Source: Frigoriglobus tundricola
Lineage (GTDB): Bacteria > Planctomycetota > Planctomycetia > Gemmatales > Gemmataceae
Reading direction: 5' to 3'
NCBI RefSeq assembly: GCF_013128195.2
Contig: NZ_CP053452.2
Location: 1,426,001 to 1,490,000, forward strand
DNA: 64,000 bases
This document shows, one piece after another, positions 26,265 through 34,891 of this stretch. Both the position numbers and the translations under genes were made by a program. Below the pieces are notes generated by a model, which had not been told where the DNA came from, did no database searches, and saw only the letters and a program-made list of their open reading frames with translations. Numbering within the stretch: the stretch's first letter is position 1; each line of letters starts with the position of its first letter.

Positions 26265-26579
26265 GTGTATTGCCCCCACTGCGGCCGGACGCTCGTCGAG
26301 TCGGGCGGCAAGTTCTTCTGCTATCCCGGCCAGGCGTGCTTCGCCGGCGGTGTCGCTGCGGCGCTCCGGGAGCGCTTCCCGGCCCCGCGACCGGCTGCCC
26401 CGGAGTTCGAGGTCGGGTGCCGGCCGGACGAATGGTGGTGCCCCGGCTGCGGAGTGCCGCTCGGTGAGGGCTCGGCCTGCTCGGTCTGCGGGGGCACGAT
26501 CGCGGACCTGCGTGTGCGCTTGGTGGAGTTGGCCCCGCACCGCGACGAGAACGGCTCGTGGGCGTGGGGCCACTCCTGA
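26265..26579 (+). CDS. Zinc-ribbon protein (cassette)
   Basis: A 104-residue protein with a GTG start at 26265 and a strong Shine-Dalgarno (GGAGGAAGC, about 26250) just upstream. It carries CPHC (about 3-6), a lone C in FFCYPGQACF, then CPGC and CSVC (about 65-81), so one or two zinc ribbons. The end GTIADLRVRLVELAPHRDEN is a helix. The first part (YCPHCGRTLVESGGKFFCYP) resembles ribbons of nucleic-acid-binding proteins. Role unknown. Its start is 26 bp after site 26. Confidence 0.75.
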   Translation: MYCPHCGRTLVESGGKFFCYPGQACFAGGVAAALRERFPAPRPAAPEFEVGCRPDEWWCPGCGVPLGEGSACSVCGGTIADLRVRLVELAPHRDENGSWAWGHS

Positions 26580-26710
26580 GCAACGTGCGCCGATCCGGCG
26601 CGCCCCTGCGAGCAACCGGCGGCAGGGCCAATCGGCACTTGGAAGCCTCGCTCGGACGCCCGGTCCGTTGCGTGCGGTGTCGCGAGCCGGCATCACCGGA
26701 TAGCCCCGGC

Positions 26711-26800
26711 GCCGAACCCGCCACTGCACCGGACGGCTGCACGTGCGTGGTTTGCGGCACCGATCGCGGCGTGCGCGACCGGTGCGCGGGATCGCTCGGC
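26711..26800 (+). repeat. attC-like site 27 (inverted orientation)
   Basis: Short subtype. GCCGAAC (26711-26717) and GCTCGGC (26794-26800), arms CTGCACCGGACGGCTGCAC and GTGCGCGACCGGTGC. The 131 bp before it (26580-26710) hold no gene and may be a dead cassette. Confidence 0.8.
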
Positions 26801-26819
26801 CCGGGGTAGGCACGACGCA

Positions 26820-27266
26820 ATGGAACGGTGGTCGCCTCTGACGCTGGCTCTCGCCCCCGTCCTCGACCGCATCGCCCCAGAGCCGATGACGGATGAGACG
26901 CGCGACCGGCTGGAAGTCATCGTCGGGGATCACGGGCTGAGTGGGCCGTCGCCGCCGGCGTGGATGGTCGAACTGTTCGGCGACATCCGGGCCGGGCACA
27001 CCGCGCGCCCCCGTCGGTGGGTGCCGGGCGGGTACCCGCTGGGCGAGATGGGGCTGGCCAATGTCCTCGCGGACGTCGAGGCGGAGTTGTTTCCGCTCGG
27101 GGTGGACGACTACGGGGAGGATGTCACCTGGCCCGTCCCCGGGTGCGGCGTGCGCGTCGTCGTCACCCGCGAGAGTGCCGCCCCGGGTCCGTGGGTGTAC
27201 CTGGAAAGGCTTCCGGGGCGGGGCGAGCCGGCCGACCCCCACGCGGCACCGGCCCCGCCCGCGTAG
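26820..27266 (+). CDS. Hypothetical protein, 148 residues (cassette)
   Basis: A soluble protein, MERWSPLTLALAPVLDRIAP, with a central block WVPGGYPLGEMGLANVLADV and EAELFPLGVDDYGEDVTWPV followed by the strand VRVVVTRESAAPGPWVYLER. The tail GEPADPHAAPAPPA is encoded by the repeat remnant that follows, just as in the minus-strand cassettes. No family recognised. It is the last cassette of the plus block. Confidence 0.65.
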   Translation: MERWSPLTLALAPVLDRIAPEPMTDETRDRLEVIVGDHGLSGPSPPAWMVELFGDIRAGHTARPRRWVPGGYPLGEMGLANVLADVEAELFPLGVDDYGEDVTWPVPGCGVRVVVTRESAAPGPWVYLERLPGRGEPADPHAAPAPPA

Positions 27267-27285
27267 TTTGTTCCCGACCGCGTCT
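27225..27285 (+). repeat. attC-like site 28, half (inverted orientation)
   Basis: The gene-proximal arm (GAGCCGGCCGACC then GCGGCACCGGCCCCG) and part of the centre (GTAGTTTGTTCCCGACCGCG) remain. The distal half is missing where ordinary chromosome begins. It marks the right end of the array. Confidence 0.65.
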
Positions 27286-27293
27286 CGACGCGC

Positions 27294-28274
27294 TTACGGG
27301 GGCGTATTTTGCCAGCTCCGGTTGTAGGACCAGAAGGACTGCCAGACCGCGTCGTCGGAGTAGCCGCTCGAGTCCACGTAGCCGTAGGAGTACATTCTCA
27401 CACCGCCGTCGGCCCACAGAACGGGCGAGCCGCTGGTGTGCGGGCCGCCGAGGTGGTTCTCGTCCACGTTATTGTCGTCCTTGAAGTAGCCCCGGTGCGC
27501 GTTCGAGCCGCCGGCGTAGGTGTCGCACCACCGCATGTGATCGTAGCCGGTCTGGCCCTTGAGTGTGACCGCCCAGCCCAGGTCCTTGCACGAGGTCCCC
27601 GGGCCGCACGGGTTGGCCAGGGTGGAGGGGGCACCGCTGTAGTTCACCGGCTGGAGGATCTTGTGGGCCAGGAGGAGCGTGTTCGACGTCCCCGCACCGT
27701 TCGTGACCGCGGTCATGCTCGTGCCCGCGGTGTTCAGGATCGACCGGTCGCCGGTCGCGCTGGGCTGGTAGTTCGTGATGTCCAGTTCGTCGATGCCGCC
27801 GTTGTAGGTCCCCGCGTAATCGACCTTGCCGAGGCCGCCCGGCGCGCTCCGGCGCGACGGGCAGAGGAAGGTCTTGATCGCGACGGTGTTGGCGAGAGTC
27901 TGGTTCCCGATGAAGTTGTTGAGGCCGCCCGGCTGGGCGCTCATTTGTTGGTAGAGGTTACCCTGCTCGATGAAGGGCAGGACCTGCACGAAGATGCTCG
28001 GGGGCACCAGGCCGTTGGCGGGCAGACTCATGGGGCCGTCCTCGAAGGGGAACGCGCCGTTGACGTCGTGGTACGCGTGCGTGGCGATTCCGAGCTGCTT
28101 CAGGTTGTTGGAGCACTGCATCCGGGCCGCGGCCTCGCGGACCTTTTGAACCGCCGGGAGCAGCAGGCCGATCAGGATCGCGATGATGGCGATCACGACC
28201 AACAGCTCGATCAGGGTGAAGCCGGTCGCGGGCCCGCGCCGCGGGCGGGCCCCGGGAGAGAGGTGTGGGCGCAT
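27294..28274 (-). CDS. DUF1559 prepilin-like protein
   Basis: A 326-residue protein starting at ATG 28274. Residues about 18-46 ([20 protein letters not shown]) are a type IV prepilin signal and transmembrane helix with the G/F-T-L-I-E cleavage site. [20 protein letters not shown] follows, and the C-terminal block has [16 protein letters not shown]. This is the DUF1559 (SBP_bac_10) family, expanded to dozens of copies in planctomycetes, thought to be exported pseudopilin-like surface proteins. The frame reads upstream without support. It is divergent from the DUF1592 gene. Confidence 0.92.
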   Translation of the reverse strand: MRPHLSPGARPRRGPATGFTLIELLVVIAIIAILIGLLLPAVQKVREAAARMQCSNNLKQLGIATHAYHDVNGAFPFEDGPMSLPANGLVPPSIFVQVLPFIEQGNLYQQMSAQPGGLNNFIGNQTLANTVAIKTFLCPSRRSAPGGLGKVDYAGTYNGGIDELDITNYQPSATGDRSILNTAGTSMTAVTNGAGTSNTLLLAHKILQPVNYSGAPSTLANPCGPGTSCKDLGWAVTLKGQTGYDHMRWCDTYAGGSNAHRGYFKDDNNVDENHLGGPHTSGSPVLWADGGVRMYSYGYVDSSGYSDDAVWQSFWSYNRSWQNTPP

Positions 28275-28962
28275 AATGGACCTCGGGTGCTCGGAGAGGG
28301 GAGACGCGCCGGCACTCGGACCCCGACACAGAAAGCGAGCGCCGGACACGGGAAAGGCTATCTGATCGTCCCGCCCGACGCAAGAGAATTGATCCCGGTG
28401 CACGGAACCGCGCTCCGGGTCCGGTGCCCGCCTTCAACCGTAAATGTGTGGCGCGGGCGGCCGCCTGGTTCTGCCGCGTCCCCGTTCGCCGTACTCGCCC
28501 GCCCTGCCCCGCCACCGGGCGGCAGTGGGGGTTCGGGGCTGCCGTACAACCCGACGCCAGCGGCAAGAGGTCCCGCCCGGGGCCGTGCGCCGGACCGACC
28601 GGACCGAAAGGGATCGCCTGGGCGGACGAACGGCCCCCCCGACGCCTCTCGGTACTGCAAGAACCCTCCCGGCGGAGGAGCCCAAGAACGCGCCGCCGGC
28701 ATTCGCGCTCAGTTCCTGCCCGGCGCGGGGCTCGGGCGGCTCGGCGGGTGGGATGGGGCGCTCAACCTGGGGATCTGGGGATCGGAACGGGACATTTTTC
28801 GTTGAGCTTTCGACCGGATTTTGTTACATTCTCAATCAGAACGACAGTCCCACCCGGTATTCCTCCCCGCCGAACGGGTTGAATCGGATACGATCTCGCT
28901 ACGCTCTAACCTCCACGCCCTGCCCGCGCCGACCACGCCCGGTTGTACTCCCGGAGTCTGCA
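28275..28962. other. Divergent intergenic region, 688 bp
   Basis: No gene was found. It separates the minus-strand DUF1559 gene from the plus-strand DUF1592 gene and must hold both promoters. The right part (28795-28960) is less G+C-rich than the rest. Most open frames here are by-products of high G+C. Confidence 0.6.
28803..28830 (+). promoter_or_regulatory. Candidate sigma-70-type promoter
   Basis: TTGAGC (28803) and TTACAT are separated by 16 bp in the A/T-richer part of the intergenic region, about 130 bp before the DUF1592 gene. It is the only such pair that stood out there. Evidence is limited to sequence resemblance. Confidence 0.25.
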
Positions 28963-31335
28963 ATGGGGTTGCGAACCGCCCTTGTGTTGTTCGGCACGGC
29001 CGTCGCGGGGAGCGGCGCGGGCGCGTGGTTGATTCCGACCCTCGCGCGGCCCAGCACCGTTGCCGCAAAGCCAGCGGAAGCGCCCACGGGCCCCGCCGCG
29101 CCCCCTGAGGACGCGACCTTCACCACAAAGGTTCTGCCCCTCATCAACAAGTATTGCCTCGAGTGCCACAACGGCGAAAAGGCCAAAGGCGGGCTCACGC
29201 TCGAGGGCTACGTCAGCGAGGCGCACGCCCGCAAGGACCGCAAGAACTGGCTCGCGATCCAGCACGTCATCGCCTCCGGCGAAATGCCGCCCAAGAAGAA
29301 GCCGCAACCGACCAAAGACGAGAAGGAGTTCCTGCTCGACTGGATCGCCAACTCGCTCACGAAGGTCGATTGCACCACGCCCAAAGACCCCGGCCGCGTC
29401 ACCCTCCGGCGGCTCAACCGGGCCGAGTACAACAACACGATCCGCGACCTGTGCGGCGTGGACTCCAAGCCCGCGGACGAGTTCCCCGCCGACGACGTCG
29501 GGTACGGGTTCGACAACATCGGTGACGTGCTCTCGTTCCAGCCCGTGCTGCTCGAGAAGTATCTGGCCGCCGCCGACAAGGTCCTCGCGACCGCGCTCCA
29601 CGTTCCCGAACCGGTGAAAAGCAGCAAACAGGGGTTCGGCTCCCAGAACATCCTCGTCCTCCCGCGCAGTGCCAAGACACCGGACCCGGGGAACAAGATC
29701 GTCTTCAAATCGGACGGCTCCGCGTTCCTGGAGAAGTTCAACTTCCCGGCCGAAGGCGAGTACATCATCCGGTTCCGCGCCTGGGGCACGAAGGCGGGCG
29801 ACGAGTTTCCGAAAGCGACCGTCCGCGTCAGCGGGGACGACGTGGAGAGTTTCGCCGTGGAGGCCGAGCAGGGGAAGGCCAAGGTGTACGAAGCGCGGAC
29901 CCGAATCAAGCGCGGCGAAAGGCGGGTGGCGGTCGCCTTCGTCAACGCGTTCGAGGACAAGCCGAACAAGAAGTTCCGCGAACTCGGCCTGGAGCGGATC
30001 GAGATCGAGGGGCCGTTCGGCCCGGTCCCGCCGCCGGAGCCCGCGTCGGTCAAAGTGCTGCTCGTCGCCCGCCCCGGTTCCGGCACCGACGCCCGCAGCG
30101 CGGCCGAGGCGGTGCTGACGGCCTTCGCCCGCCGCGCGTACCGCCGCCCCGTCACGCCCGATGAGGTCGCCCGGCTGATGAAGCTCTACGACACCGCGAC
30201 CAAGCAGGGCGAGGCGTTCCCCGCCGCGCTCAAGCTGCCGATGAAGGCGGCCCTGGTGTCGCCGCACTTCCTCTACCGCATCGAGGAAGACCCGAAGAAC
30301 CCGAACGACGTGCGGACCCTCAACGACTTCGAGTTCGCCACCCGCCTGAGTTACTTCCTGTGGTCGAGCATGCCGGACGAGGAGCTGTTCGCGCTCGCAG
30401 CGCGGGGCGAACTCCGGAAGCCCGGGACGCTCGAAGCGCAGGTGAAGCGGATGCTGAAGGACCCGAAGGCGAAGGCGCTCTCGGAGAACTTCGCCGGCCA
30501 GTGGCTCGAGCTGCGGAAGCTGAACGCGCTCGCCCCCGACAAGGGCTACTTCCCCGGTTGGGACGACGCGCTCCGCAACGCGATGGTCCGCGAGGCCGAG
30601 GCGTTCTTCGAGTACGTCGTCCAGAACGACCGCTCCGTCCTCGAGTTCCTCGACGCCGATTACACCTTCGTGAACGACCGCCTCGCCAAGCACTACGGCA
30701 TCCCGAACGTGACCGGCGCGCAGTTCCGGCAAGTGAAGCTACCGGACGGCCGGCGCGGCGGGGTCATCACAATGGCGAGCACGCTCACCGTGACGTCCAA
30801 CCCGACCCGCACCAGCCCGGTGAAGCGCGGGAAGTGGATTCTGGAAAACGTGCTCGGCACGCCGCCCCCGCCGCCGGCGCCCGACGTGCCCGAACTGCCG
30901 CCGACGGGCCAACTGAAGGGCACCCTCCGCCAGCAAATGGAGCAGCACCGGGCCGACCCGGCGTGCGCGGTGTGCCACAGCAAGCTCGACCCGCTCGGCT
31001 TCGGGCTGGAGAACTTCGACGGCATCGGCGGCTGGCGGACCCAGGACAACAAGAAGGACATCGACCCGTCCGGCGAGCTGCCCGGGGGCGTAAAGTTCAG
31101 CGGCCCGGCCGAGCTGAGGAAGGTGCTGCTCGGCAAGTCCGACCAGTTCCGCTCCTGCTTCGCGGAAAAACTGCTCACCTTCGGACTGGGGCGCGGGTTA
31201 GAGTATTACGATAAATGCGCCCTGGACGACATCGTGAAGGCCGCAAAGGCCAACGACGACAAGTTTTCCGCGCTGGTGCTGGCGGTCGTGAAGTCCGACC
31301 CGTTCCAGAAGCGCAAGGGTAAGAGGAGTGAGTGA
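28963..31335 (+). CDS. Planctomycete cytochrome-like DUF1587/DUF1592/DUF1588/DUF1585 protein
   Basis: A 790-residue exported protein. The N-terminal hydrophobic segment ([20 protein letters not shown]) is a signal or anchor. A c-type heme site CLECH lies near 65-69 (planctomycete cytochrome PSCyt1 type), then DUF1587 ([20 protein letters not shown]), DUF1592 ([20 protein letters not shown]), DUF1588 with a second CAVCH near 667, and DUF1585 ([20 protein letters not shown]) at the C-terminus. Such proteins are paired with DUF1552 proteins, as here, and may act in extracytoplasmic electron transfer or polymer breakdown; the reaction is unproven. ATG 28963 gives the signal peptide; an upstream extension is unsupported. 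Confidence 0.93.
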   Translation: MGLRTALVLFGTAVAGSGAGAWLIPTLARPSTVAAKPAEAPTGPAAPPEDATFTTKVLPLINKYCLECHNGEKAKGGLTLEGYVSEAHARKDRKNWLAIQHVIASGEMPPKKKPQPTKDEKEFLLDWIANSLTKVDCTTPKDPGRVTLRRLNRAEYNNTIRDLCGVDSKPADEFPADDVGYGFDNIGDVLSFQPVLLEKYLAAADKVLATALHVPEPVKSSKQGFGSQNILVLPRSAKTPDPGNKIVFKSDGSAFLEKFNFPAEGEYIIRFRAWGTKAGDEFPKATVRVSGDDVESFAVEAEQGKAKVYEARTRIKRGERRVAVAFVNAFEDKPNKKFRELGLERIEIEGPFGPVPPPEPASVKVLLVARPGSGTDARSAAEAVLTAFARRAYRRPVTPDEVARLMKLYDTATKQGEAFPAALKLPMKAALVSPHFLYRIEEDPKNPNDVRTLNDFEFATRLSYFLWSSMPDEELFALAARGELRKPGTLEAQVKRMLKDPKAKALSENFAGQWLELRKLNALAPDKGYFPGWDDALRNAMVREAEAFFEYVVQNDRSVLEFLDADYTFVNDRLAKHYGIPNVTGAQFRQVKLPDGRRGGVITMASTLTVTSNPTRTSPVKRGKWILENVLGTPPPPPAPDVPELPPTGQLKGTLRQQMEQHRADPACAVCHSKLDPLGFGLENFDGIGGWRTQDNKKDIDPSGELPGGVKFSGPAELRKVLLGKSDQFRSCFAEKLLTFGLGRGLEYYDKCALDDIVKAAKANDDKFSALVLAVVKSDPFQKRKGKRSE

Positions 31336-31353
31336 GAGACAGCAGAAGAGTAT

Positions 31354-31406
31354 TAACCACAGAGAGGGTCCCCGCGCAGCGGGGGGAGAGAACACAGAGG
31401 AAGAAG
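31354..31406. repeat. Left arm of inverted repeat around the GxxExxY gene
   Basis: TTAACCACAGAG (31354) and GAACACAGAGGAAGAAG (about 31390-31406) recur inverted at 31964-31996 (CTTCCTCTGTGCTCTCTGTG then ACTCTGTGGTTAA). They flank the GxxExxY gene, separated from it by other sequence. Confidence 0.7.
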
Positions 31407-31502
31407 AAGGCCGAGAAAATCGATTTTCCGAGACAAGACAGAAGCGTGTCAAAACTACCGAGGTACAGAAGAAGGCAAATACCGAGAAAGGCAGACGTTC
31501 GA

Positions 31503-31880
31503 TGGAAGACGAAGATGGCCCGCTCACCCGAGCTGTCATCGGGGCCCGCAATTGAGGTTCACCGGATCATGGGTCCGGGGCTACTGGAGTCTGTGTACCA
31601 GCGCTGCCCCTGCCACGAACTCAATTTGCGGTCGATTCCGTTTGAGCCTCAAGTTCCCTTGCCCCTGCTGTACAAGGGACGCGAGCACGGAAACGAGCTG
31701 ATCCCAGACGTTTTGGTTGATGGGCGTCTGATCCTTGAACTCAAAGCGGTAGACGAACTCGCCCCCGTGCACGAGGCCCAACTGCTGACTTACTTGAGAC
31801 TCAGCGGCATCAAGCTCGGCCTCCTCATCAACTTCAACGTTCGATTTTTGAAAGACGGTATCCGACGGCGAATTCTCTAG
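31503..31880 (+). pseudogene. GxxExxY protein (PD-(D/E)XK-like), frameshifted
   Basis: The family body is complete: [20 protein letters not shown] (the GxxExxY motif), [20 protein letters not shown], then [20 protein letters not shown] with [18 protein letters not shown] and the end [10 protein letters not shown]. The natural start [15 protein letters not shown] (31503) is in a different frame and stops after 17 codons, so one base has been lost or gained near 31545. GxxExxY proteins have a PD-(D/E)XK nuclease-like fold with unknown function and are scattered in planctomycete and cyanobacterial genomes. Here it interrupts the DUF1592-DUF1552 pair. Confidence 0.82.
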
Positions 31881-31963
31881 ATCGAGCGGGGGCCCCCGCA
31901 ACAGCGGTGACGTGTTGTGACGAACTCGTCCTTTGCTTCACTCTGTTGGCACTCGGCTTTTGT

Positions 31964-31996
31964 CTTCCTCTGTGCTCTCTGTGACTCTGTGGTTAA
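31964..31996. repeat. Right arm of inverted repeat around the GxxExxY gene
   Basis: Inverted partner of 31354-31406. It ends GGTTAA 42 bp before the DUF1552 start. Confidence 0.7.
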
Positions 31997-32038
31997 CACT
32001 CTTTAGACTGAATTCTTCCAAGCCCGAGGCACGCTGCC

Positions 32039-33379
32039 ATGAAGTCGATTTCCCGCCGGGCCGCACTGAAGGGGTTGGGGACCGCGGTGGCCCTGCCCTT
32101 CCTCGAATCGCTGGCCGGTGCCGCGCCCGCCGCGTCCGCGGTCGCCGCGCCCAAGCGGCTGGCCTTCATTTACGTCCCGAACGGCGTGAACATGCCCGAG
32201 TGGACGCCGAGGGCCGAGGGCCCACTCAAGGAGCTGACGGGCACGCTCGCCCCGCTCAACCCGTTCAAGGACCACGTCAACGTGTTGTCCGGGCTGGCGT
32301 GTGACAAGGCGCGGGCGAACGGCGACGGCCCCGGCGACCACGCCCGCGCCATGTCGGCGTTCCTGACGGGCCGCCAGGCGCGCAAGACGCACGGCGCCGA
32401 CATCCGGGCGGGCGTGTCCGCCGACCAGCACGTCGCGAACGCCATCGGCGACAGGACCCGGTTCCCGTCCCTCGAGCTCGGCATCGAGCGGGGCGGCAGC
32501 ACCGGGAACTGCGACAGCGGCTACTCGTGCGCGTACTCGCACAACCTGTCGTGGCGCGGCGAGTCCACCCCGAACTCGAAGGAGGTGGACCCGAAGGCCG
32601 TCTTCGAGCGGCTCTTCAGCGGCACCGACCCGAAGGAACTCGCCGAGGCCCGCGCCAAGCGCGAGCTGTACAACAAGAGCGTCCTCGACTTCGTGATGGA
32701 AGACGCCAAGGGGCTCAACAGCACGCTCGGGTCCGGCGACCAGAAGAAGCTCGACGAGTACCTCACGAGCGTCCGCGAGGTCGAGCAGCAGATCCAGAAG
32801 GCGCGGGCCGCCAACACGGCGCCGGTTCCGAAGCCGGACATGAAGGCCCCGACGGGCATTCCCAAGGACGTCCAGGACCACATCCGGCTGATGTGTGACC
32901 TGATGGTACTCGCGTACCAGACCGACCTCACCCGCGTGGTGACGCTGCCGTTCGCCAACGAGGGCAGCAACCGGCCCTACAAGCACATCGAGGTGCCGGA
33001 GGGGCACCACGACCTGTCGCACCACGGCAACGACGCGAAGAAGCTCGAAAAGATCGCGAAGATCAACAAGTTCCACACGGAACAGTTGGCGTACCTGCTC
33101 GGCAAGATGAAGGCCGTGAAGGAGCCGAACGGTACGAGCCTGCTGGACAGCGTCATGCTCGTGTACGGGAGCGGCAACGGCGACGGCAACCGGCACAACC
33201 ACGACGAGTTGCCGGTCCTGCTCGTGGGCAAAGGCGGCGGCACGATCGAAAGCGGGCGGCACATCAGCTTCCCGAAGCACGCCGACACGCCGATCACCAA
33301 CCTGTTCCTGGCCCTCTTCGAGCGGATGGGCACCCCGACCCGGACGTTCGGCGACAGCACCGGCGTGCTGAAGATCTGA
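32039..33379 (+). CDS. DUF1552 exported protein with Tat-type signal
   Basis: A 446-residue protein. The signal MKSISRRAALKGLGTAVALP has the twin arginines of Tat substrates. The body fits DUF1552: PKRLAFIYVPNGVNMPEWTP, the SGLACDKARANGDGPGDHAR block, GYSCAYSHNLSWRG, and a C-terminal SVMLVYGSGNGDGNRHNHDE block like those of DUF1501/alkaline-phosphatase-fold proteins. It is the usual partner of the DUF1592 cytochrome-like protein upstream. A 703-bp gap caused by the GxxExxY module has probably broken their co-transcription. The activity is not established for the family. Confidence 0.92.
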   Translation: MKSISRRAALKGLGTAVALPFLESLAGAAPAASAVAAPKRLAFIYVPNGVNMPEWTPRAEGPLKELTGTLAPLNPFKDHVNVLSGLACDKARANGDGPGDHARAMSAFLTGRQARKTHGADIRAGVSADQHVANAIGDRTRFPSLELGIERGGSTGNCDSGYSCAYSHNLSWRGESTPNSKEVDPKAVFERLFSGTDPKELAEARAKRELYNKSVLDFVMEDAKGLNSTLGSGDQKKLDEYLTSVREVEQQIQKARAANTAPVPKPDMKAPTGIPKDVQDHIRLMCDLMVLAYQTDLTRVVTLPFANEGSNRPYKHIEVPEGHHDLSHHGNDAKKLEKIAKINKFHTEQLAYLLGKMKAVKEPNGTSLLDSVMLVYGSGNGDGNRHNHDELPVLLVGKGGGTIESGRHISFPKHADTPITNLFLALFERMGTPTRTFGDSTGVLKI

Positions 33380-33389
33380 GTTTCGTGGG

Positions 33390-33456
33390 GTGGGGCGCGG
33401 CTCTGCGCCGGCCCGCCGTCCTCGTGCGGGTGGGCCGGCGCAGAGCCGCGCCCCAC
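33390..33456. terminator. Perfect hairpin between convergent genes
   Basis: Arms 33390-33414 and 33432-33456 are perfect 25-bp inverted copies (core GTGGGGCGCGGCTCTGCGCC) around a 17-base loop, lying between the DUF1552 stop and the stop of the carrier gene. There is no T-run. It may act as a two-way terminator or be a mobile palindrome. Confidence 0.6.
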
Positions 33457-33477
33457 CCGCACGAACCAGAGCCGCTC

Positions 33478-34833
33478 TCACAGCACCCCGGCCCCCCGCA
33501 AGGCGAGCACCACCACAATCCCGATCAGCAGCGGTGCGGCGACCCGCTTCACCAGGTCGAGCGGCCGGGAACCGGTTAGCGACGCGCACATCAGCACGAC
33601 CGCGGCCACCGGCGACATCGTGCGCCCGGCGGCCGAGCCCACCGCGACCAGCGCCCCGACGGAAGTCGGGTCCAGCCCGAGCGCGACCGCCGGGCCGTAA
33701 AAGAAGCCGTACAGGCTCTGCGTACTCGCCATCCCCGAACCGCCGAGGGCGGCAAACGCGAGCGGCACGAACGCGGCCAGCGGGTCCATCAGCCGCGGGT
33801 TCGACTCGATCACCCGACCGAGTTCGGCCGCCAGCCCGGACTCACGAACGGCCGCCCCGAAACAGTTCGCCGCCACGATCAGGCTGATGATGTTGGCAAA
33901 GCCGTAGCCGGCGCCGTCGAAGAAGTGCTTCACACAGTCGCGCGCCCGGCGCGGCGCCGCGACCATCGCGGCCCCCACGCCGACGAGCATCGCCAAACCA
34001 ATGAGCCGGCTCCCGTAAAGCGGGTCCCGGTGCCCACTTTTCGGGAGGACGACCCACGCGTCCGGGACATCGACCCCGTTGAACGGCGCCGGCAACCCGG
34101 ACGCGAACAACAGCCCCAATGGAACGAGCGGAACCGCAGCCTTCAGCAAATTGATACGTTCGAGCTGGCTCTCGACCTGCGCCGCGCCAGGATCACTCGA
34201 TGGCTCCGGTCGTTTACTCCGCTCCCACCAGAGGGACAGGAGCCAGATCACCGCGCCCGAGACGGCGAGCAGAGTGAACACCGGCGCCGGGAGGTAGCGC
34301 CGCGCCTGTTCGGTACTCGTTACGCCGGTTTTGTCAAAAACAGTTAGCAGTTCCGGTGCCCCCGGGTTGAGCAGTTCCCCGCCCACCGATGTGCCGAGCA
34401 ACAGGCACGCACCGATCGTCAGCATCGAGTACCCGGCGGCACGCATGAGCGGGATCACGACCGGACCGATGCACACGGCGGTGCTCGTCTGGCTGATGAC
34501 CGGAACGTTGACCAGGAACCCGACGACCACGACGCCGGGCACGAGCAGCCCCCGCGCGTGCGCGATCGGGCGCACCAGGAGCCGCACGAGGTGCCGCTCG
34601 CACCCGGTGTGTTTCAACACGTAGGCGAAGCCCATCGCGGTGCAGATCGGCACGACGAACTTTTCGTTGGAAAACGTGCCGAGGAACTCGCGGATCACGG
34701 GCGTCACGTCGCCGCTCAGCCCGGCGATGGCCAGCGCGGCGGCGAGCAGCACCAGCCGCACGTCCGCGCCACGAACGACGGCGTACACGGCCAGAGCGAT
34801 GAGAACGAGCACCGGCAGCATTGCGAACGTCAC
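33478..34833 (-). CDS. C4-dicarboxylate/anion carrier, DcuC-like
   Basis: A 451-residue inner-membrane protein with about 12 hydrophobic helices, beginning FAMLPVLVLIALAVYAVVRG. The two half-repeats keep the family signatures: SNEKFVVPICTAMGFAYVLK with NVPVISQTSTAVCIGPVV in the first, and LGGSGMASTQSLYG with VGSAAGRTMSPVAAVVLMCA in the second. This is typical of the DcuC/GntP-like ion transporters, which exchange or take up dicarboxylates. Substrate is not fixed by sequence. GTG 34833 is preferred over ATG 34821 because GAGG precedes it at good spacing. Confidence 0.8.
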   Translation of the reverse strand: MTFAMLPVLVLIALAVYAVVRGADVRLVLLAAALAIAGLSGDVTPVIREFLGTFSNEKFVVPICTAMGFAYVLKHTGCERHLVRLLVRPIAHARGLLVPGVVVVGFLVNVPVISQTSTAVCIGPVVIPLMRAAGYSMLTIGACLLLGTSVGGELLNPGAPELLTVFDKTGVTSTEQARRYLPAPVFTLLAVSGAVIWLLSLWWERSKRPEPSSDPGAAQVESQLERINLLKAAVPLVPLGLLFASGLPAPFNGVDVPDAWVVLPKSGHRDPLYGSRLIGLAMLVGVGAAMVAAPRRARDCVKHFFDGAGYGFANIISLIVAANCFGAAVRESGLAAELGRVIESNPRLMDPLAAFVPLAFAALGGSGMASTQSLYGFFYGPAVALGLDPTSVGALVAVGSAAGRTMSPVAAVVLMCASLTGSRPLDLVKRVAAPLLIGIVVVLALRGAGVL

Positions 34834-34891
34834 GGGCGCACCTCGGGGAGAACCGCTACCCACACGGCCCAGCGGCCATTCACGAGCATCC

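Larger units (their letters stand above)
7452..27285. other. Integron-like gene-cassette array (CALIN-like), no integrase seen
   Basis: Twenty-eight copies of one palindromic repeat family alternate with mostly single small genes. The repeat always lies at the 3' end of the gene and often overlaps its last codons. From 7452 to about 25034 genes and repeats run on the minus strand; from 25658 to 27285 both run on the plus strand. Repeat ends carry GCCGAAC (gene side) and GTTCGGC (next-gene side), close to the attC boxes RYYYAAC and GTTRRRY. The inner arms pair with one extra base on the gene-proximal arm. This matches attC architecture (1L, 2L, 2R, 1R, with 2L one base longer). Cargo genes are unrelated to each other. 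No intI or attI was recognised, so this is inferred from structure alone. Confidence 0.8.

Noticed and set aside
26558-26809. 83-codon plus-strand frame with CVRC and CVVC pairs
   Set aside because: It spans the end of the zinc-ribbon gene and attC-like site 27. The Cys pairs come partly from repeat sequence, and no start site supports it.
7452-27285. The repeat series as a CRISPR array
   Set aside because: Spacing is 0.3-2 kb with coding genes between repeats, the repeats are long imperfect palindromes, and no cas genes are present.
7452-27285. The repeats as plain intrinsic terminators or REP elements
   Set aside because: The shared terminal boxes, constant side of the extra base, overlap with 3' ends of genes and reversal with gene direction are not expected of terminators. 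Not fully excluded without a genome-wide count.
28906-30732. 608-codon open frame antisense to the DUF1592 gene
   Set aside because: Shadow frame; the sense protein keeps all family motifs.
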